DNA of 64,000 nt from the NCBI GenBank assembly GCA_964492485.1, contig CAZBKM010000007.1, positions 1 through 64,000 of the forward strand. The letters are read 5' to 3'. Below the pieces are notes generated by a model. That model saw only the letters and a list, made by a program, of their open reading frames with translations, was not told the DNA's origin and did no database searches. The number at the start of each line of letters is the position of its first letter. The first letter of the stretch is position 1. Below, piece by piece: positions 7,344 through 15,554 of this stretch. The position numbers and the translations under genes are program-made. Source of the stretch: UBA5336 sp964492485. GTDB lineage: Bacteria; Pseudomonadota; Alphaproteobacteria; Caulobacterales; Hyphomonadaceae.

Positions 7344-9827
7344 ATCGCGTCGGAGCCGCGCCTTGGTGCGTCCCTCATGCGGCGCGGCAGCGGCGGGATC
7401 GTCCGGCCAGTCATGCTTGGGATATCGGGCGCGCATGTCCTTTGCCATGTCGCCATAGCCGCCCCGCCAGAAGCCCGGCAGGTCGCCCGTGACCGCCACG
7501 GGCCGTCCGGCAGGCGAGGTGAGCGAGAGCGTCACGGGCGTGCGGCTCGGTCCGAGGCAAGGATGGCTGTCCTGGCCGTAAAGCTCCTGCACGCGGGCCT
7601 CCACCAGAGGTGCCTTGTCGTCGAGATAGTCTACGGGTGCCGCCCGACCGCTAGGCAGCGTGATCCGGTCCGGCGCCGCGGCGGCCAGACGGTCGGCCAG
7701 GGCCCAGTCCAATGTCGCCGCGACCCGGTCGATCAGGGTGCCTCCCGCGGGTCGATCGTGGGGAGTCGGGACCAGTGTGTCGAGCCCCTCGACCAGCGCG
7801 AGTCGCAGGGTCTCCGACGTCCAGTCGGGCCAGGGGCCTTGGGCCGTGCGCGCCGCAAAGGCAATCCGGGCCAGCAGGCGGTCGGCAGCCGACCGTGCGC
7901 CGAGCGCGGCCAGGCCGTGTTCGTTCAGGGCATCGACCAGCGCCGCATGGGCTGCCGGGCCGGAGGGCGTTGCCAGAGGCCTGTCCGAGAGGCGAATGGC
8001 GCCCATCCGTGTCACCCGCCGGGCCGAGAACCGGCCGGTGTCCGGATCGAAGCGCGCGGTATCGGCCTGTTCCGGCGGGTGAAGTCGGCGGGCGGTCGCC
8101 TCGGGGATCGGGGCGGCGAGCGTGATCCGGGCATCGCGCAACCCGCCTGCGGCATCCGCAACGACAATCCACTGGGCGCGGGCGAGCGGCGAGTCCGGTG
8201 GCGCGCGAACGGCTTCGCCGCCAGCGGTCAGAAACTGTCCGATCTCCCTGTCGGGGCCGCTGCGGGCGCGGGCAATGGCGTGCGGCCAGGCCGTCGCCAG
8301 GACCTCGGCCGGGTCGGGCCTGCCATCCGCCGCTGTCTCCGGCGCTGTCTCCGGTGCGGTATCGATCGCGCCGCTCGCGCTCCATCGCTCGGCCTGGCGC
8401 CAGAGCGCGCGCGCGCGTTGCGAGCGGTCACGCTCGAAGGCCGCGAGCCGGGTCGCCAGGTCGATGGCCTCGCCGCCAAGGCCCCGCTCGCTCAACAGCG
8501 CAGCGATCCGCGCGGCGACCTGGCGAGATGCCGCATCGCTGTGGGCACACACCAGAGCGGCAAGCTCCGGTGCCAGCGGCAAGGTGGCCATGCGGCGACC
8601 AAGCGGGGTTATCTCGCCTCCAGGCCCCAGGGCGCCCAAGCGTTGGAGCCGCGAACGGGCTGCGGCGAGCTGGCCGGGCGGTGGCGGGTCGAGCCAGACA
8701 AGTCGCGCGGGATCGGCCTCACCGAAGTCTGCCAGGGCCAGAACCAGGCCGGACAGGTCGCTGCGCAGGATTTCCGGTGTCGGCGCCGGCGGAAGTCCGC
8801 GGGTCTCCGGTGCGTCCCAAAGCCTGTAGCAGCGTCCCGGCGCCGTGCGCCCCGCCCGTCCGCGGCGCTGGTCTACGGCCGTGCGGGCTGCGCGCACCGT
8901 GACCAGGCGCGTCCGCAGGCTGCCGCCGCCGGCATCGGGCTGACGTGTCAAGCCTGCATCGACCACCGCGCGAACCCCCTCTACCGTCAAGGCGCTCTCC
9001 GCAATGTCGGTCGAGAGGATGACCTTGCGCTGGCCTGGCGCGGGGGGCGCCAGCGCGGTTTCCTGTGCCCCGGGCGCCAGCCCGCCGTGAAGCGGATGCA
9101 CCGTCGTGCCTGGCCGCGGCGTCGCGCCCAGCCGTTCGGCCGTGCGCAAAATCTCGGCCATGCCTGGCAGGAAGACGAGGACGGACCCGTCGCCTTCGTC
9201 GAGCGCGCGGACCACGGTCTCTGCCACATGGTCTTCCAGCCGTCCGGGTGGGCGCCCGACATGGATCGTCTCGACCGGGAACTGACGGCCCCGGCTCTCG
9301 ATCACCGGCGCCTGGAGCAGCCGGGCGAGGCGCTCGGTCTCCAACGTCGCCGACATGACGGCAAGGTGGAGGTCCGGACGCAGGGCGGCCTGGGCGTCCA
9401 GCGCCAGCGCCAGGGCGAGGTCGATATTGAGCGAGCGTTCGTGAACCTCGTCGAACAGCACCGCGCCGACCCCTGCCAGCTCCGGATCCGCGAGGATGCG
9501 CCGGGTAAACAGACCGTCCGTGACCACCTCGATCCGCGTGCGGGCCGAGACTTTGCGTTCGAGGCGCGTCGACAGCCCGATCGTGTCACCGAGGGCCTCG
9601 CCGCGTTCGTCCGCCATGCGCTGCGCGGCACCGCGGGCCGCGAGGCGTCGCGGTTCGAGGACGATCACGCGCTGGTCGGCAGGCAGGATCTGCAGAAGGG
9701 CCGGGGGTACCCGTGTGGTCTTGCCCGCGCCGGGTGGGGCAGCCAGGACAAGCCGAGTGTGTGTGGCCAGGCGATCAACGATGTCCGGCAGAAGCGGGTC
9801 GATGGGAAGCGGAGACAGCGTCACCAT
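7341..9827 (-). CDS. hrpB: ATP-dependent helicase HrpB
   Basis: HrpB is a DEAH-box helicase of the DExH/RHA group; its cellular substrate is poorly defined. The 828-residue protein matches the family's usual length. It has Walker A GAGKTT near residues 33-38, motif II FDEVHERS, motif III MSATLE, motif VI QRRGRAGRTAPG, and the C-terminal HrpB-specific domain with DWPDDPAAAAP near the end. The ATG at 9827 starts seven residues before the conserved IDPLLPDI. The stop codon lies inside the adjacent repeat. The SDR gene follows upstream on the same strand 21 bases away. Confidence 0.95.
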   Translation of the reverse strand: MVTLSPLPIDPLLPDIVDRLATHTRLVLAAPPGAGKTTRVPPALLQILPADQRVIVLEPRRLAARGAAQRMADERGEALGDTIGLSTRLERKVSARTRIEVVTDGLFTRRILADPELAGVGAVLFDEVHERSLNIDLALALALDAQAALRPDLHLAVMSATLETERLARLLQAPVIESRGRQFPVETIHVGRPPGRLEDHVAETVVRALDEGDGSVLVFLPGMAEILRTAERLGATPRPGTTVHPLHGGLAPGAQETALAPPAPGQRKVILSTDIAESALTVEGVRAVVDAGLTRQPDAGGGSLRTRLVTVRAARTAVDQRRGRAGRTAPGRCYRLWDAPETRGLPPAPTPEILRSDLSGLVLALADFGEADPARLVWLDPPPPGQLAAARSRLQRLGALGPGGEITPLGRRMATLPLAPELAALVCAHSDAASRQVAARIAALLSERGLGGEAIDLATRLAAFERDRSQRARALWRQAERWSASGAIDTAPETAPETAADGRPDPAEVLATAWPHAIARARSGPDREIGQFLTAGGEAVRAPPDSPLARAQWIVVADAAGGLRDARITLAAPIPEATARRLHPPEQADTARFDPDTGRFSARRVTRMGAIRLSDRPLATPSGPAAHAALVDALNEHGLAALGARSAADRLLARIAFAARTAQGPWPDWTSETLRLALVEGLDTLVPTPHDRPAGGTLIDRVAATLDWALADRLAAAAPDRITLPSGRAAPVDYLDDKAPLVEARVQELYGQDSHPCLGPSRTPVTLSLTSPAGRPVAVTGDLPGFWRGGYGDMAKDMRARYPKHDWPDDPAAAAPHEGRTKARLRRD

Positions 9828-9848
9828 GGCGTTCGGTCGGTCGCCGTC

Positions 9849-10616
9849 TCACGCGCGGTCGATGATCCCCCCGAGCACGCTGCGACCGCCATCGAGAATC
9901 AGGGTCTCACCGGTGACGATTGCGGCGCCTTCGGAGGCCAGGTAGACCGCCGCCTCGGCCAGCTCGTCGGCCTGGGCGGCGCGGCCGAGCGGCGTGCGCG
10001 CCGCCAGCCATGGCTCGCTGACCTCTGCACGTGGCCGGACAGCAGAGATTGCGTTCACCCGGATGTCGCGCGCCGCCAGTTCCACTGCACCCGCGCGCAT
10101 GGCGGCCAGAATGGCGCCCTGGGCCACGGACTGGGTGAATTTGCCAGGCTGCGACAATTGCGAGGAGATCGAGAGGATAAAGGTGATCGATCCGCCCCGG
10201 CCGAGCATGTCCGGATCCGCACTTTCGTCGTCTGCCAGGGCGTCGAGGCGTTCCGCGAAAAGCCGCATGGCCAGGGCGGCCCCGCGCGTGGCCCTGGCGA
10301 CCGCCCTGTCGAACCGGTCGACTTCCAGCTCCTCCAGCCGGTCGCCGGCGGGTAAGGCGGGGATCACGATCAGGTTATCGAGCCGGGCGTAATCCTCCTC
10401 GGCGACAGACATGCAGTTGCGCAGACCCAGTAGGGTATGCAGGTCGCCGTGGAAGAGGTGGACCTTTTCGGGAAGGTTGGCGCGGGCCCGTTCGATCTTC
10501 TCCTCGTCGGGGTCGGCTGCAATGACGGCGTGTCCCAGCGCGCTGAAGCGCCGGGCGACCGCTTCACCGGCCTCGCGCCCGAGGCCCAGTATCAGCGTAA
10601 CCGGCGCGTCAGCCAT
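9849..10616 (-). CDS. Short-chain dehydrogenase-like protein lacking the catalytic Tyr and Lys
   Basis: The 255-residue protein has the length and C-terminal signature of a classical SDR (ASEGAAIVTGETLILDGG) and the structural NAG-like turn replaced by VIPALPAG. Where the family has YxxxK the sequence reads FTQSVAQGAI, so both Tyr and Lys are replaced by Gln. The glycine-rich motif is also altered (LGLGREAGEA). It probably does not reduce ketones by the usual mechanism. It may bind a nucleotide or act as a structural partner; no function is assigned. The ATG at 10616 was chosen because it begins the beta strand ahead of the nucleotide site. Confidence 0.7.
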   Translation of the reverse strand: MADAPVTLILGLGREAGEAVARRFSALGHAVIAADPDEEKIERARANLPEKVHLFHGDLHTLLGLRNCMSVAEEDYARLDNLIVIPALPAGDRLEELEVDRFDRAVARATRGAALAMRLFAERLDALADDESADPDMLGRGGSITFILSISSQLSQPGKFTQSVAQGAILAAMRAGAVELAARDIRVNAISAVRPRAEVSEPWLAARTPLGRAAQADELAEAAVYLASEGAAIVTGETLILDGGRSVLGGIIDRA

Positions 10617-10737
10617 GGGGGCACATCCCGACGACCTGCCGGGGATGCCCGGCGACAAGGCGTGGTGATGTCATGTGGTGCCCTCCCGTGTCGCCGGAGG
10701 GCGCGCGCCACAACAGGCGCGCCCCGACCCAGCGAGA

Positions 10738-10905
10738 CTAGCTCGGTCTGAGGTCTCTCAGTTCTTCCTTAATCCTGAGTTTCTGTCGTTTCAGTTCGTG
10801 GAGGCGGATGGGATCGGCGGAGGGGCGCTTCTGTTCGTGTTCGATCTGTTCGTCGAGGCGGCGGTGGCGGTTGGACAGCTCATTGATCCGGCCTTCAATC
10901 GACAT
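10738..10905 (-). CDS. YdcH family protein (DUF465), 55 aa
   Basis: The 55-residue protein is almost wholly helical and highly charged, with heptad-like spacing (NELSNRHRRLDEQIEHEQ and LKRQKLRIKEELRDL), as in the DUF465/YdcH family of short coiled-coil proteins. Their function is unknown. The start follows a strong AAGGAGGA ribosome site seven bases upstream. It is divergent from purE, a neighbour pair common in alphaproteobacteria. Confidence 0.85.
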   Translation of the reverse strand: MSIEGRINELSNRHRRLDEQIEHEQKRPSADPIRLHELKRQKLRIKEELRDLRPS

Positions 10906-11113
10906 GGAACATCCTCCTTCTCGCTGCGCACGGACCCGGTGCCTGAGGCGTCCGTGCCACGAAAGTAAATCATGGGCAGCAAGCGCCTGTCATCGCACGA
11001 GCGATGAAACCCTGTTCACACTTATGGCGCGCTGCAGCAGGTCGCCATGCGTGTGCAGGTCGCGCCCGGATTCGGGGCAGATCGCGGCAAGTCGGCATGA
11101 TCGGGCGGCCCGC

Positions 11114-11141
11114 TTGACCTTGCCCGACGGGCTTCTATGCT
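11114..11141 (+). promoter_or_regulatory. Sigma-70-type promoter for purEK
   Basis: TTGACC at 11114 and TATGCT at 11136 are separated by 16 bases. The predicted start is about 25 bases upstream of the purE ATG. No purine-repressor operator is evident. Confidence 0.55.
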
Positions 11142-11171
11142 CCCGCGCTTTCCGGACCTGGTGGTAAGGCG

Positions 11172-11678
11172 ATGCCAGAATACACGTCCGACGCGCATCC
11201 CCTTGTGGGCGTGATCATGGGCAGCCAGTCGGACTGGCCCACCCTGTCGCACGCCTGCGACGTCCTGCGTCACTTCGAGGTCCCGCACGAGGCGCGCATC
11301 GTGTCCGCGCACCGGACACCCGAGCGCCTGGCGCAATATGCCGGTGCCGCCTTCGACCGAGGTCTCAAGGTCATCATTGCAGGGGCCGGCGGTGCGGCGC
11401 ATCTGCCGGGCATGGCTGCGGCGCAGACACCCCTTCCGGTGCTTGGCGTTCCCGTGCGCTCCAGCGGTTTGTCGGGGTTCGACAGCCTCCTCTCGATCGT
11501 CCAAATGCCGCGAGGCGTGCCCGTGGGAACGCTGGCCGTGGGCGAGGCGGGTGCCGTGAACGCGGGTCTGATGGCGGTGTCGATCCTGGCCCTGGGCGAT
11601 CCGGCACTGGCCAGGGCCCTGTCGGACTATCGCGCGGCCCAGACCGAGGGCGTTGCCGACTCCCCGGAGATCGAATGA
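11172..11678 (+). CDS. purE: N5-carboxyaminoimidazole ribonucleotide mutase
   Basis: PurE converts N5-CAIR to CAIR in de novo purine synthesis. The 168-residue protein has the substrate-binding MGSQSDW (about 17-23), the conserved HRTPERL and the glycine-rich loop AGAGGAAHLPGM. It is the class I form that works with PurK, whose gene overlaps by four bases (ATGA). A good promoter lies directly upstream. Confidence 0.97.
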   Translation: MPEYTSDAHPLVGVIMGSQSDWPTLSHACDVLRHFEVPHEARIVSAHRTPERLAQYAGAAFDRGLKVIIAGAGGAAHLPGMAAAQTPLPVLGVPVRSSGLSGFDSLLSIVQMPRGVPVGTLAVGEAGAVNAGLMAVSILALGDPALARALSDYRAAQTEGVADSPEIE

Positions 11679-12748
11679 GCCTGCCGGCCGGGGCCACGAT
11701 CGGCATCCTTGGCGGCGGCCAGCTGGGTCGGATGCTGGCGGGAGCGGCTGCGCGGCTGGGATTCGACGTTGCCATTTACGCCCCGGAGACCGACAGCCCG
11801 GCGGCGCGGGTCGCCGCACGCTCTGTCACGGCGCCCTGGAGCGACAGGGCCGCCCTGGCCCAGTTCGCGCGGGGTTGCGATGTCGTGACACTGGAATTCG
11901 AGAACGTGCCGGTGGCGGCGGCCGAGGCCGTGCGGGCCACCGGAACGCCGTTGCGGCCTGGCCCGCGCGCGCTCGAGGTGGCCCAGGACCGTGTTTCGGA
12001 GAAGGCCTTTCTGTCCGGGCTGGGTGTTCCCGTGACCGCGTGGCACGCCGTGGATACCGGCGAAGAGGCGGCCGCGGCCCTCGCGGCGCTGGACTCGCCG
12101 GCGCTTCTGAAGACCCGGCGCGACGGTTATGACGGCAAGGGGCAGGTCCGGTTGGCGCCCGGTGATGACGCGGCGGCTGCATTTGCCAGTTTGGGCGGCG
12201 TGCCCTGTATCCTGGAGCGGCTGGCGGACTTCGACTGCGAGATCTCCGCGCTTGTGGCGAGGGCGCCCGACGGAGCCATGGTCAGCTGGATGCCGTCACG
12301 CAACGTACATGAGGGCGGGATCCTTCGCCGCAGCACCGTGCCATCAGGCTGTCCGGACGCCGTCTGCGGGGCCGCCAGCAAGGCGGCCCGGCGCCTGGCC
12401 GAGGCGCTGGACTATGTCGGCGTGCTGGCCCTGGAGCTTTTCGTGTTGCCCGATGGCCGACTGCTCGCCAATGAATTTGCGCCCCGCGTGCACAATTCGG
12501 GTCATTGGACCCCGGAAGCCTGCGAAACGGGGCAGTTCGAGAATCACATCCGCGCGGTCGCCGGATGGCCGTTGGGCGAGACCCGACTTCTTCATGCCGC
12601 CGAGATGGAGAATCTCATTGGCGACCCCTGGACCGGCGCGGTGCCGCCTGGACCGAACGTGTCGCTGACCTTGTACGGCAAGCGGGCAAGCCGGCCCGGG
12701 CGCAAGATGGGGCATGTGGTCAGGCGGACGGGGCCGGCCCCGGGCTGA
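11675..12748 (+). CDS. purK: 5-(carboxyamino)imidazole ribonucleotide synthase
   Basis: PurK uses ATP and bicarbonate to carboxylate AIR to N5-CAIR, which PurE then rearranges. It is an ATP-grasp enzyme of 357 residues: N-terminal GILGGGQLGRML, the ATP loop KTRRDGYDGKGQ, the metal-binding ANEFAPRVHNSGHW and the C-terminal family block. It overlaps purE by four bases and is translationally coupled. Its last 29 bases overlap the 3' end of the opposing COQ9 gene. Confidence 0.97.
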   Translation: MSLPAGATIGILGGGQLGRMLAGAAARLGFDVAIYAPETDSPAARVAARSVTAPWSDRAALAQFARGCDVVTLEFENVPVAAAEAVRATGTPLRPGPRALEVAQDRVSEKAFLSGLGVPVTAWHAVDTGEEAAAALAALDSPALLKTRRDGYDGKGQVRLAPGDDAAAAFASLGGVPCILERLADFDCEISALVARAPDGAMVSWMPSRNVHEGGILRRSTVPSGCPDAVCGAASKAARRLAEALDYVGVLALELFVLPDGRLLANEFAPRVHNSGHWTPEACETGQFENHIRAVAGWPLGETRLLHAAEMENLIGDPWTGAVPPGPNVSLTLYGKRASRPGRKMGHVVRRTGPAPG

Positions 12749-13343
12749 ACCGGTCGAGGATCGGCCGCAAGATGCGACCGCCGGTCCGCCCGAACTGCAT
12801 GGCGTGCTGGAGCCGTCTGGCGATGAACCTGTCCAGGTCCTCGTCCGACGGCAATGTCTGCCAGTACAACACCACCGGCGGAACGACCGAGGCGAGCAGG
12901 CCGCGTTTGGAATAGTAATTGTAATCCGTCGAGGTGTCCCCGATCGCGGTCCAGATCGCATCGGCCACAGACCAGGTGCGCCGGGTCGCCCCCGGCGCGC
13001 CCCAGGGGGTGAACCCGCGGGCGCTGGCGCGTTTCACCGCGTCGCGGTGCGGTTCGAGCACACCGAGCCAGGTGCGCAGACCATAGGCGACCTTCTCGTG
13101 CACCTTGTGCCGGGTGAGGTCGGCTTGCGCGATGCGGTTGGCGGCGTCGCGTTCGGCCCGGTCGAAGAAGTGTTCCAGGAGGTCCGACACGCCGCCGGGC
13201 GCCGCCAGGGCCTGCTCGCCCGCGTCCAGCCCAGCCGCTTCGGCCGCCTTGCGCGCCCCCGCCCGGGTCCATCCCGTCTCGGCGACGGAAGGGAGAAAGG
13301 CGTCCAGCCAGCGGTCGCGGAGCTCTTCGGAAGGTGGGGTCAT
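12720..13343 (-). CDS. COQ9 family protein, ubiquinone biosynthesis
   Basis: COQ9 is a lipid-binding TetR-fold protein that assists the COQ7 hydroxylation step of ubiquinone synthesis. The 207-residue protein contains the conserved TAIGDTSTDYNYYSKRGLL block and the following VVLYWQ, typical of the family. The ATG at 13343 gives the usual N-terminus (LRDRWLDAFLPSVAE); an ATG 13 codons upstream is possible. The gene is divergent from rpsU, a common alphaproteobacterial neighbour pair, and converges on purK with a 29-base overlap. Confidence 0.9.
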   Translation of the reverse strand: MTPPSEELRDRWLDAFLPSVAETGWTRAGARKAAEAAGLDAGEQALAAPGGVSDLLEHFFDRAERDAANRIAQADLTRHKVHEKVAYGLRTWLGVLEPHRDAVKRASARGFTPWGAPGATRRTWSVADAIWTAIGDTSTDYNYYSKRGLLASVVPPVVLYWQTLPSDEDLDRFIARRLQHAMQFGRTGGRILRPILDRFSPGPAPSA

Positions 13344-13456
13344 GGCGCGGCGAAATCCCTGTAGGCAAGCCCAGAGACCCATGGTATAGGCCCGGCTTCT
13401 GATTACATAGGCATGACGAGGACATGGGGCACGCCCGCCCCTTAGACAATGGAGAC

Positions 13457-13672
13457 TTGGTCATCGTACAGATCATCGTACGCGACAACAATGTCGAGCA
13501 AGCCCTGCGCGCGCTGAAGAAGAAGATGCAGCGCGAAGGCCTCTTTCGCGAGATGAAGGCCAGGACGCATTTCGAAAAGCCGTCCGAGAAGAAGGCGCGC
13601 CAGAAGGCCGAAGCCGTTCGCCGCGCCCGAAAGCTTGCCCGGAAGCGGGCCCAGCGCGAAGGCCTCGTCTAG
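13457..13672 (+). CDS. rpsU: 30S ribosomal protein S21
   Basis: S21 sits near the anti-Shine-Dalgarno end of 16S rRNA and helps initiation. The protein has the family core VRDNNVEQALRALKKKMQRE followed by a basic helical tail (EKKARQKAEAVRRARKLARK). The start is uncertain: the TTG at 13457 follows GGAG and fits the usual short N-terminus before VQIIVRDNN, giving 71 residues, while the ATG at 13424 would add 11 residues. The stop TAG is formed by the edge of a module A repeat. Confidence 0.93.
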   Translation: MVIVQIIVRDNNVEQALRALKKKMQREGLFREMKARTHFEKPSEKKARQKAEAVRRARKLARKRAQREGLV

Positions 13673-13874
13673 AGCATTTTCGAGCGAAGTGGGCACCGGT
13701 TCGCGTTAAGAAAATGCTCAAAAACAAGACCATAGCGCATCTTCACTGACTCCGATTGACTTGAAGATGCGCTAGCGTCTTCCAGCCAGTGGGAACCGGC
13801 TGGCGCCAAGGAAACACGCCAAGACAGGACCTTGGCGCATCTCCACCGACTGCGATGGACCGTAAGCTGGGCTA
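13670..13874. repeat. Repeat array: A, B and a decayed A/B pair
   Basis: Module A at 13670..13719 has perfect arms GAGCATTTTC/GAAAATGCTC around a core with ACCGGT. Module B at 13733..13774 has arms GCGCATCTTCA/TGAAGATGCGC apart from one base. A second, decayed A/B pair fills 13775..13874. The left CTAG is the stop codon of rpsU and the right CTA that of the PilZ gene, so the array exactly fills the space between two convergent genes. Confidence 0.85.
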
Positions 13875-14228
13875 AAGAAAGCGGAGGCCGGCGTCTCCGC
13901 GCGTTTGCCATACGACTTGCGCCTTGCGCTGCCAGCCGAGGCGGGGAACTCGCAGGATCACGGTGTCGCTCAAGCGGCTGTGCGATACGAACCGTATCCG
14001 CGCACCCTGGTCGGTCCGGTCGACCATGATCCCTTCCATGGAACCGCCGCCTGCCAGCCGGATCGTGCAAGTATACCAGCAATTCTCGCGCGGGGGGCGC
14101 CATGTCTTGGGGCGTGCGGCCGGGCCCGGCTTCGGGGCAACGGACGTGGAGAAGGCGCGCTCGATATTCAACGACCGCGCGGCCCCACCTTTCCCCGATT
14201 TCTTGTTCTTTCCGAACATCCCCGGCAC
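13872..14228 (-). CDS. PilZ domain protein
   Basis: PilZ domains bind cyclic di-GMP or act as partners in motility and surface functions. The 118-residue protein has a basic, Lys/Ser-rich N-terminal tail and one PilZ domain (residues about 48-118) with the TDQGARIRF strand. The usual RxxxR signature for c-di-GMP before the domain is only partly seen (RPPREN), so ligand binding is uncertain. The frame opens with a GTG at 14228; an ATG three codons later (14219) is an equally good start. Confidence 0.75.
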   Translation of the reverse strand: MPGMFGKNKKSGKGGAARSLNIERAFSTSVAPKPGPAARPKTWRPPRENCWYTCTIRLAGGGSMEGIMVDRTDQGARIRFVSHSRLSDTVILRVPRLGWQRKAQVVWQTRGDAGLRFL

Positions 14229-14496
14229 TCACATCTTCGAGATACTAGTCAGATGGCTCTCACTGCATCGTTAACGTTACGCAATATCTAACGATAACGC
14301 TGCAAAATACGTACCTTCCGGCCAGGTGGAACCCTCCAAATGGATGCAATCGGATCCTGCTCTTGCGCATAGGGCAGCCGGTGCGGTTGCATTGTCGCGC
14401 AATATCTGAAAAGCCTCCTGCCCAGGCGCGATGCGTGTCGGATGACGGCGGCGCATCGCGGTGGGGCTCTTGTCGTCGCGCGTTTCCCGCGGCGAA
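14229..14496. other. Gap upstream of the PilZ gene, no gene recognised
   Basis: The first 70 bases are AT-rich with AACGTT and CTAACGATAACG, fitting a promoter region for the PilZ gene. The rest holds only short unconvincing frames in either strand and no RNA fold that I recognise. A repeat array follows at 14497. Confidence 0.4.
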
Positions 14497-14625
14497 CCGG
14501 TCCCATGTCGCCTGGAAACGCCTAAAGCGGCGGTCTTTCGTTTCACGCTAGACCGCCGCTTTACATCATTGGTCTTGTGCAAGTCTCCGAACGCAACCGA
14601 CCCCGTTTGCTCAGAACTTGCCTTA
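14497..14625. repeat. Repeat array: A, C, D
   Basis: A variant module A (14497..14520) is followed by the best copy of module C (14523..14563), with perfect 14-base arms starting TAAAGCGGCGGTCT around a 13-base loop, and by module D (14579..14625). C and D are joined by the spacer CATCATTGGTCTTG, which recurs at the other C-D pairs. Confidence 0.85.
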
Positions 14626-14641
14626 ATCCCCTGGAGGCTGG

Positions 14642-15001
14642 ATGACAGACCCTCGTGACCTGACCCCTGACGCCGTCCATGCCGCCCTGATGGCTGGGGA
14701 GATCGTGCTCGTCGACGTGCGGGAGCCCGCCGAGTTCGCCGCCGAGCGGATTCACGGTGCGTTGCTGCACCCCCTGTCCACGTTCGAACCACAGGCAATT
14801 CCGGCCGGCGGGCCGCGCCGTGTCGTGTTCCAATGCGGATCGGGCAAGCGGTCGCGCAAGGCGCTCGACGCCTTCCTTGACGCCACCGGCGCGGATGCCG
14901 CCCATCTGGCGGGCGGAATCGGTGCCTGGAAGACAGCGGGCTATCCGGTCGCCCGGATCGACCCTGCGACGGGCGAAATCCTCGATACGGGCCGGAGCTG
15001 A
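14642..15001 (+). CDS. Rhodanese-like sulfurtransferase
   Basis: Single-domain rhodaneses move sulfane sulfur between thiols. The 119-residue protein has LVDVREPAEFAAERIHGA near residues 23-40 and the active-site loop QCGSGKRS with the catalytic Cys. It is followed 25 bases later by an ArsR-type regulator; this pairing suggests regulation by sulfide, persulfide or a metal. The start ATG lies just after a module D repeat. Confidence 0.85.
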   Translation: MTDPRDLTPDAVHAALMAGEIVLVDVREPAEFAAERIHGALLHPLSTFEPQAIPAGGPRRVVFQCGSGKRSRKALDAFLDATGADAAHLAGGIGAWKTAGYPVARIDPATGEILDTGRS

Positions 15002-15026
15002 GGACTTGACGCAATGGCTCCCCGTG

Positions 15027-15389
15027 ATGGCGGGTGAACAGGCCGCGGTCGGCGAGACGCAGATCTCCGCGCGTCTGTCGGAGGCTTGCAGCCTGCTTAA
15101 GGCGATGGCCAGTGAAACGCGCCTGCTCGTTCTCTGCGCGCTTCGGGACGGCGAGAAGTCGGTCAAGGATCTCGCGGTGATCACCGACCAGTCCCTGCCT
15201 GCGGTGTCCCAGCATCTCGCGAAACTGCGCGCGGGTGGGCTGGTCGCGACCCGCCGCCAGGCGCAGACGATCTACTACCGTGTCGATGATCCGGTCGCCG
15301 TGCAGATTGTGGAGATCCTCTGCGCGCAGTTCGGACCGAAGCCGGGCGCGCCGATGAAGCCGTCCGCGCCCGGATCGGTCAGGGGCTGA
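15027..15389 (+). CDS. ArsR-family transcriptional regulator
   Basis: A small winged-helix repressor of 120 residues: LSEACSLLKAMASETRLLVL, then the recognition helix SLPAVSQHLAKLRAGGLVA and the wing RRQAQTIYYRV. The metal site ELCVCDL of ArsR/SmtB is absent, so it may sense sulfur species through other residues, as some rhodanese-linked ArsR proteins do. A TTG at 15006 after GAGGA is an alternative start that adds seven codons. It is probably co-transcribed with the rhodanese gene. Confidence 0.85.
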   Translation: MAGEQAAVGETQISARLSEACSLLKAMASETRLLVLCALRDGEKSVKDLAVITDQSLPAVSQHLAKLRAGGLVATRRQAQTIYYRVDDPVAVQIVEILCAQFGPKPGAPMKPSAPGSVRG

Positions 15390-15422
15390 AGACCGTTCCA
15401 AGCCATCCACATCGATCGCTAA

Positions 15423-15492
15423 TCCGCCGGTCTTTCGTGTCCCTCCAGACCGTCGCCTTTCATCATTGGTCTTGCGCAAGTCTCCGAACGCA
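15423..15492. repeat. Repeat: module C with truncated D
   Basis: Module C at about 15424..15460 is followed by the first half of module D, which stops after CCGAACGCAG. The C-D spacer CATCATTGGTCTTG is conserved. The truncated D suggests decay or a later rearrangement. Confidence 0.75.
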
Positions 15493-15554
15493 GCCCGCCA
15501 GGCGGTGGCCCCCGCCGAGAAACGCCCCAAGCCGTGTCCCGGCGGAGCGGTGGT

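Noticed and set aside
7377..10355. 992-codon plus-strand open frame
   Set aside because: It is the antisense shadow of hrpB and the SDR gene in high-GC DNA; it shows no family motif.
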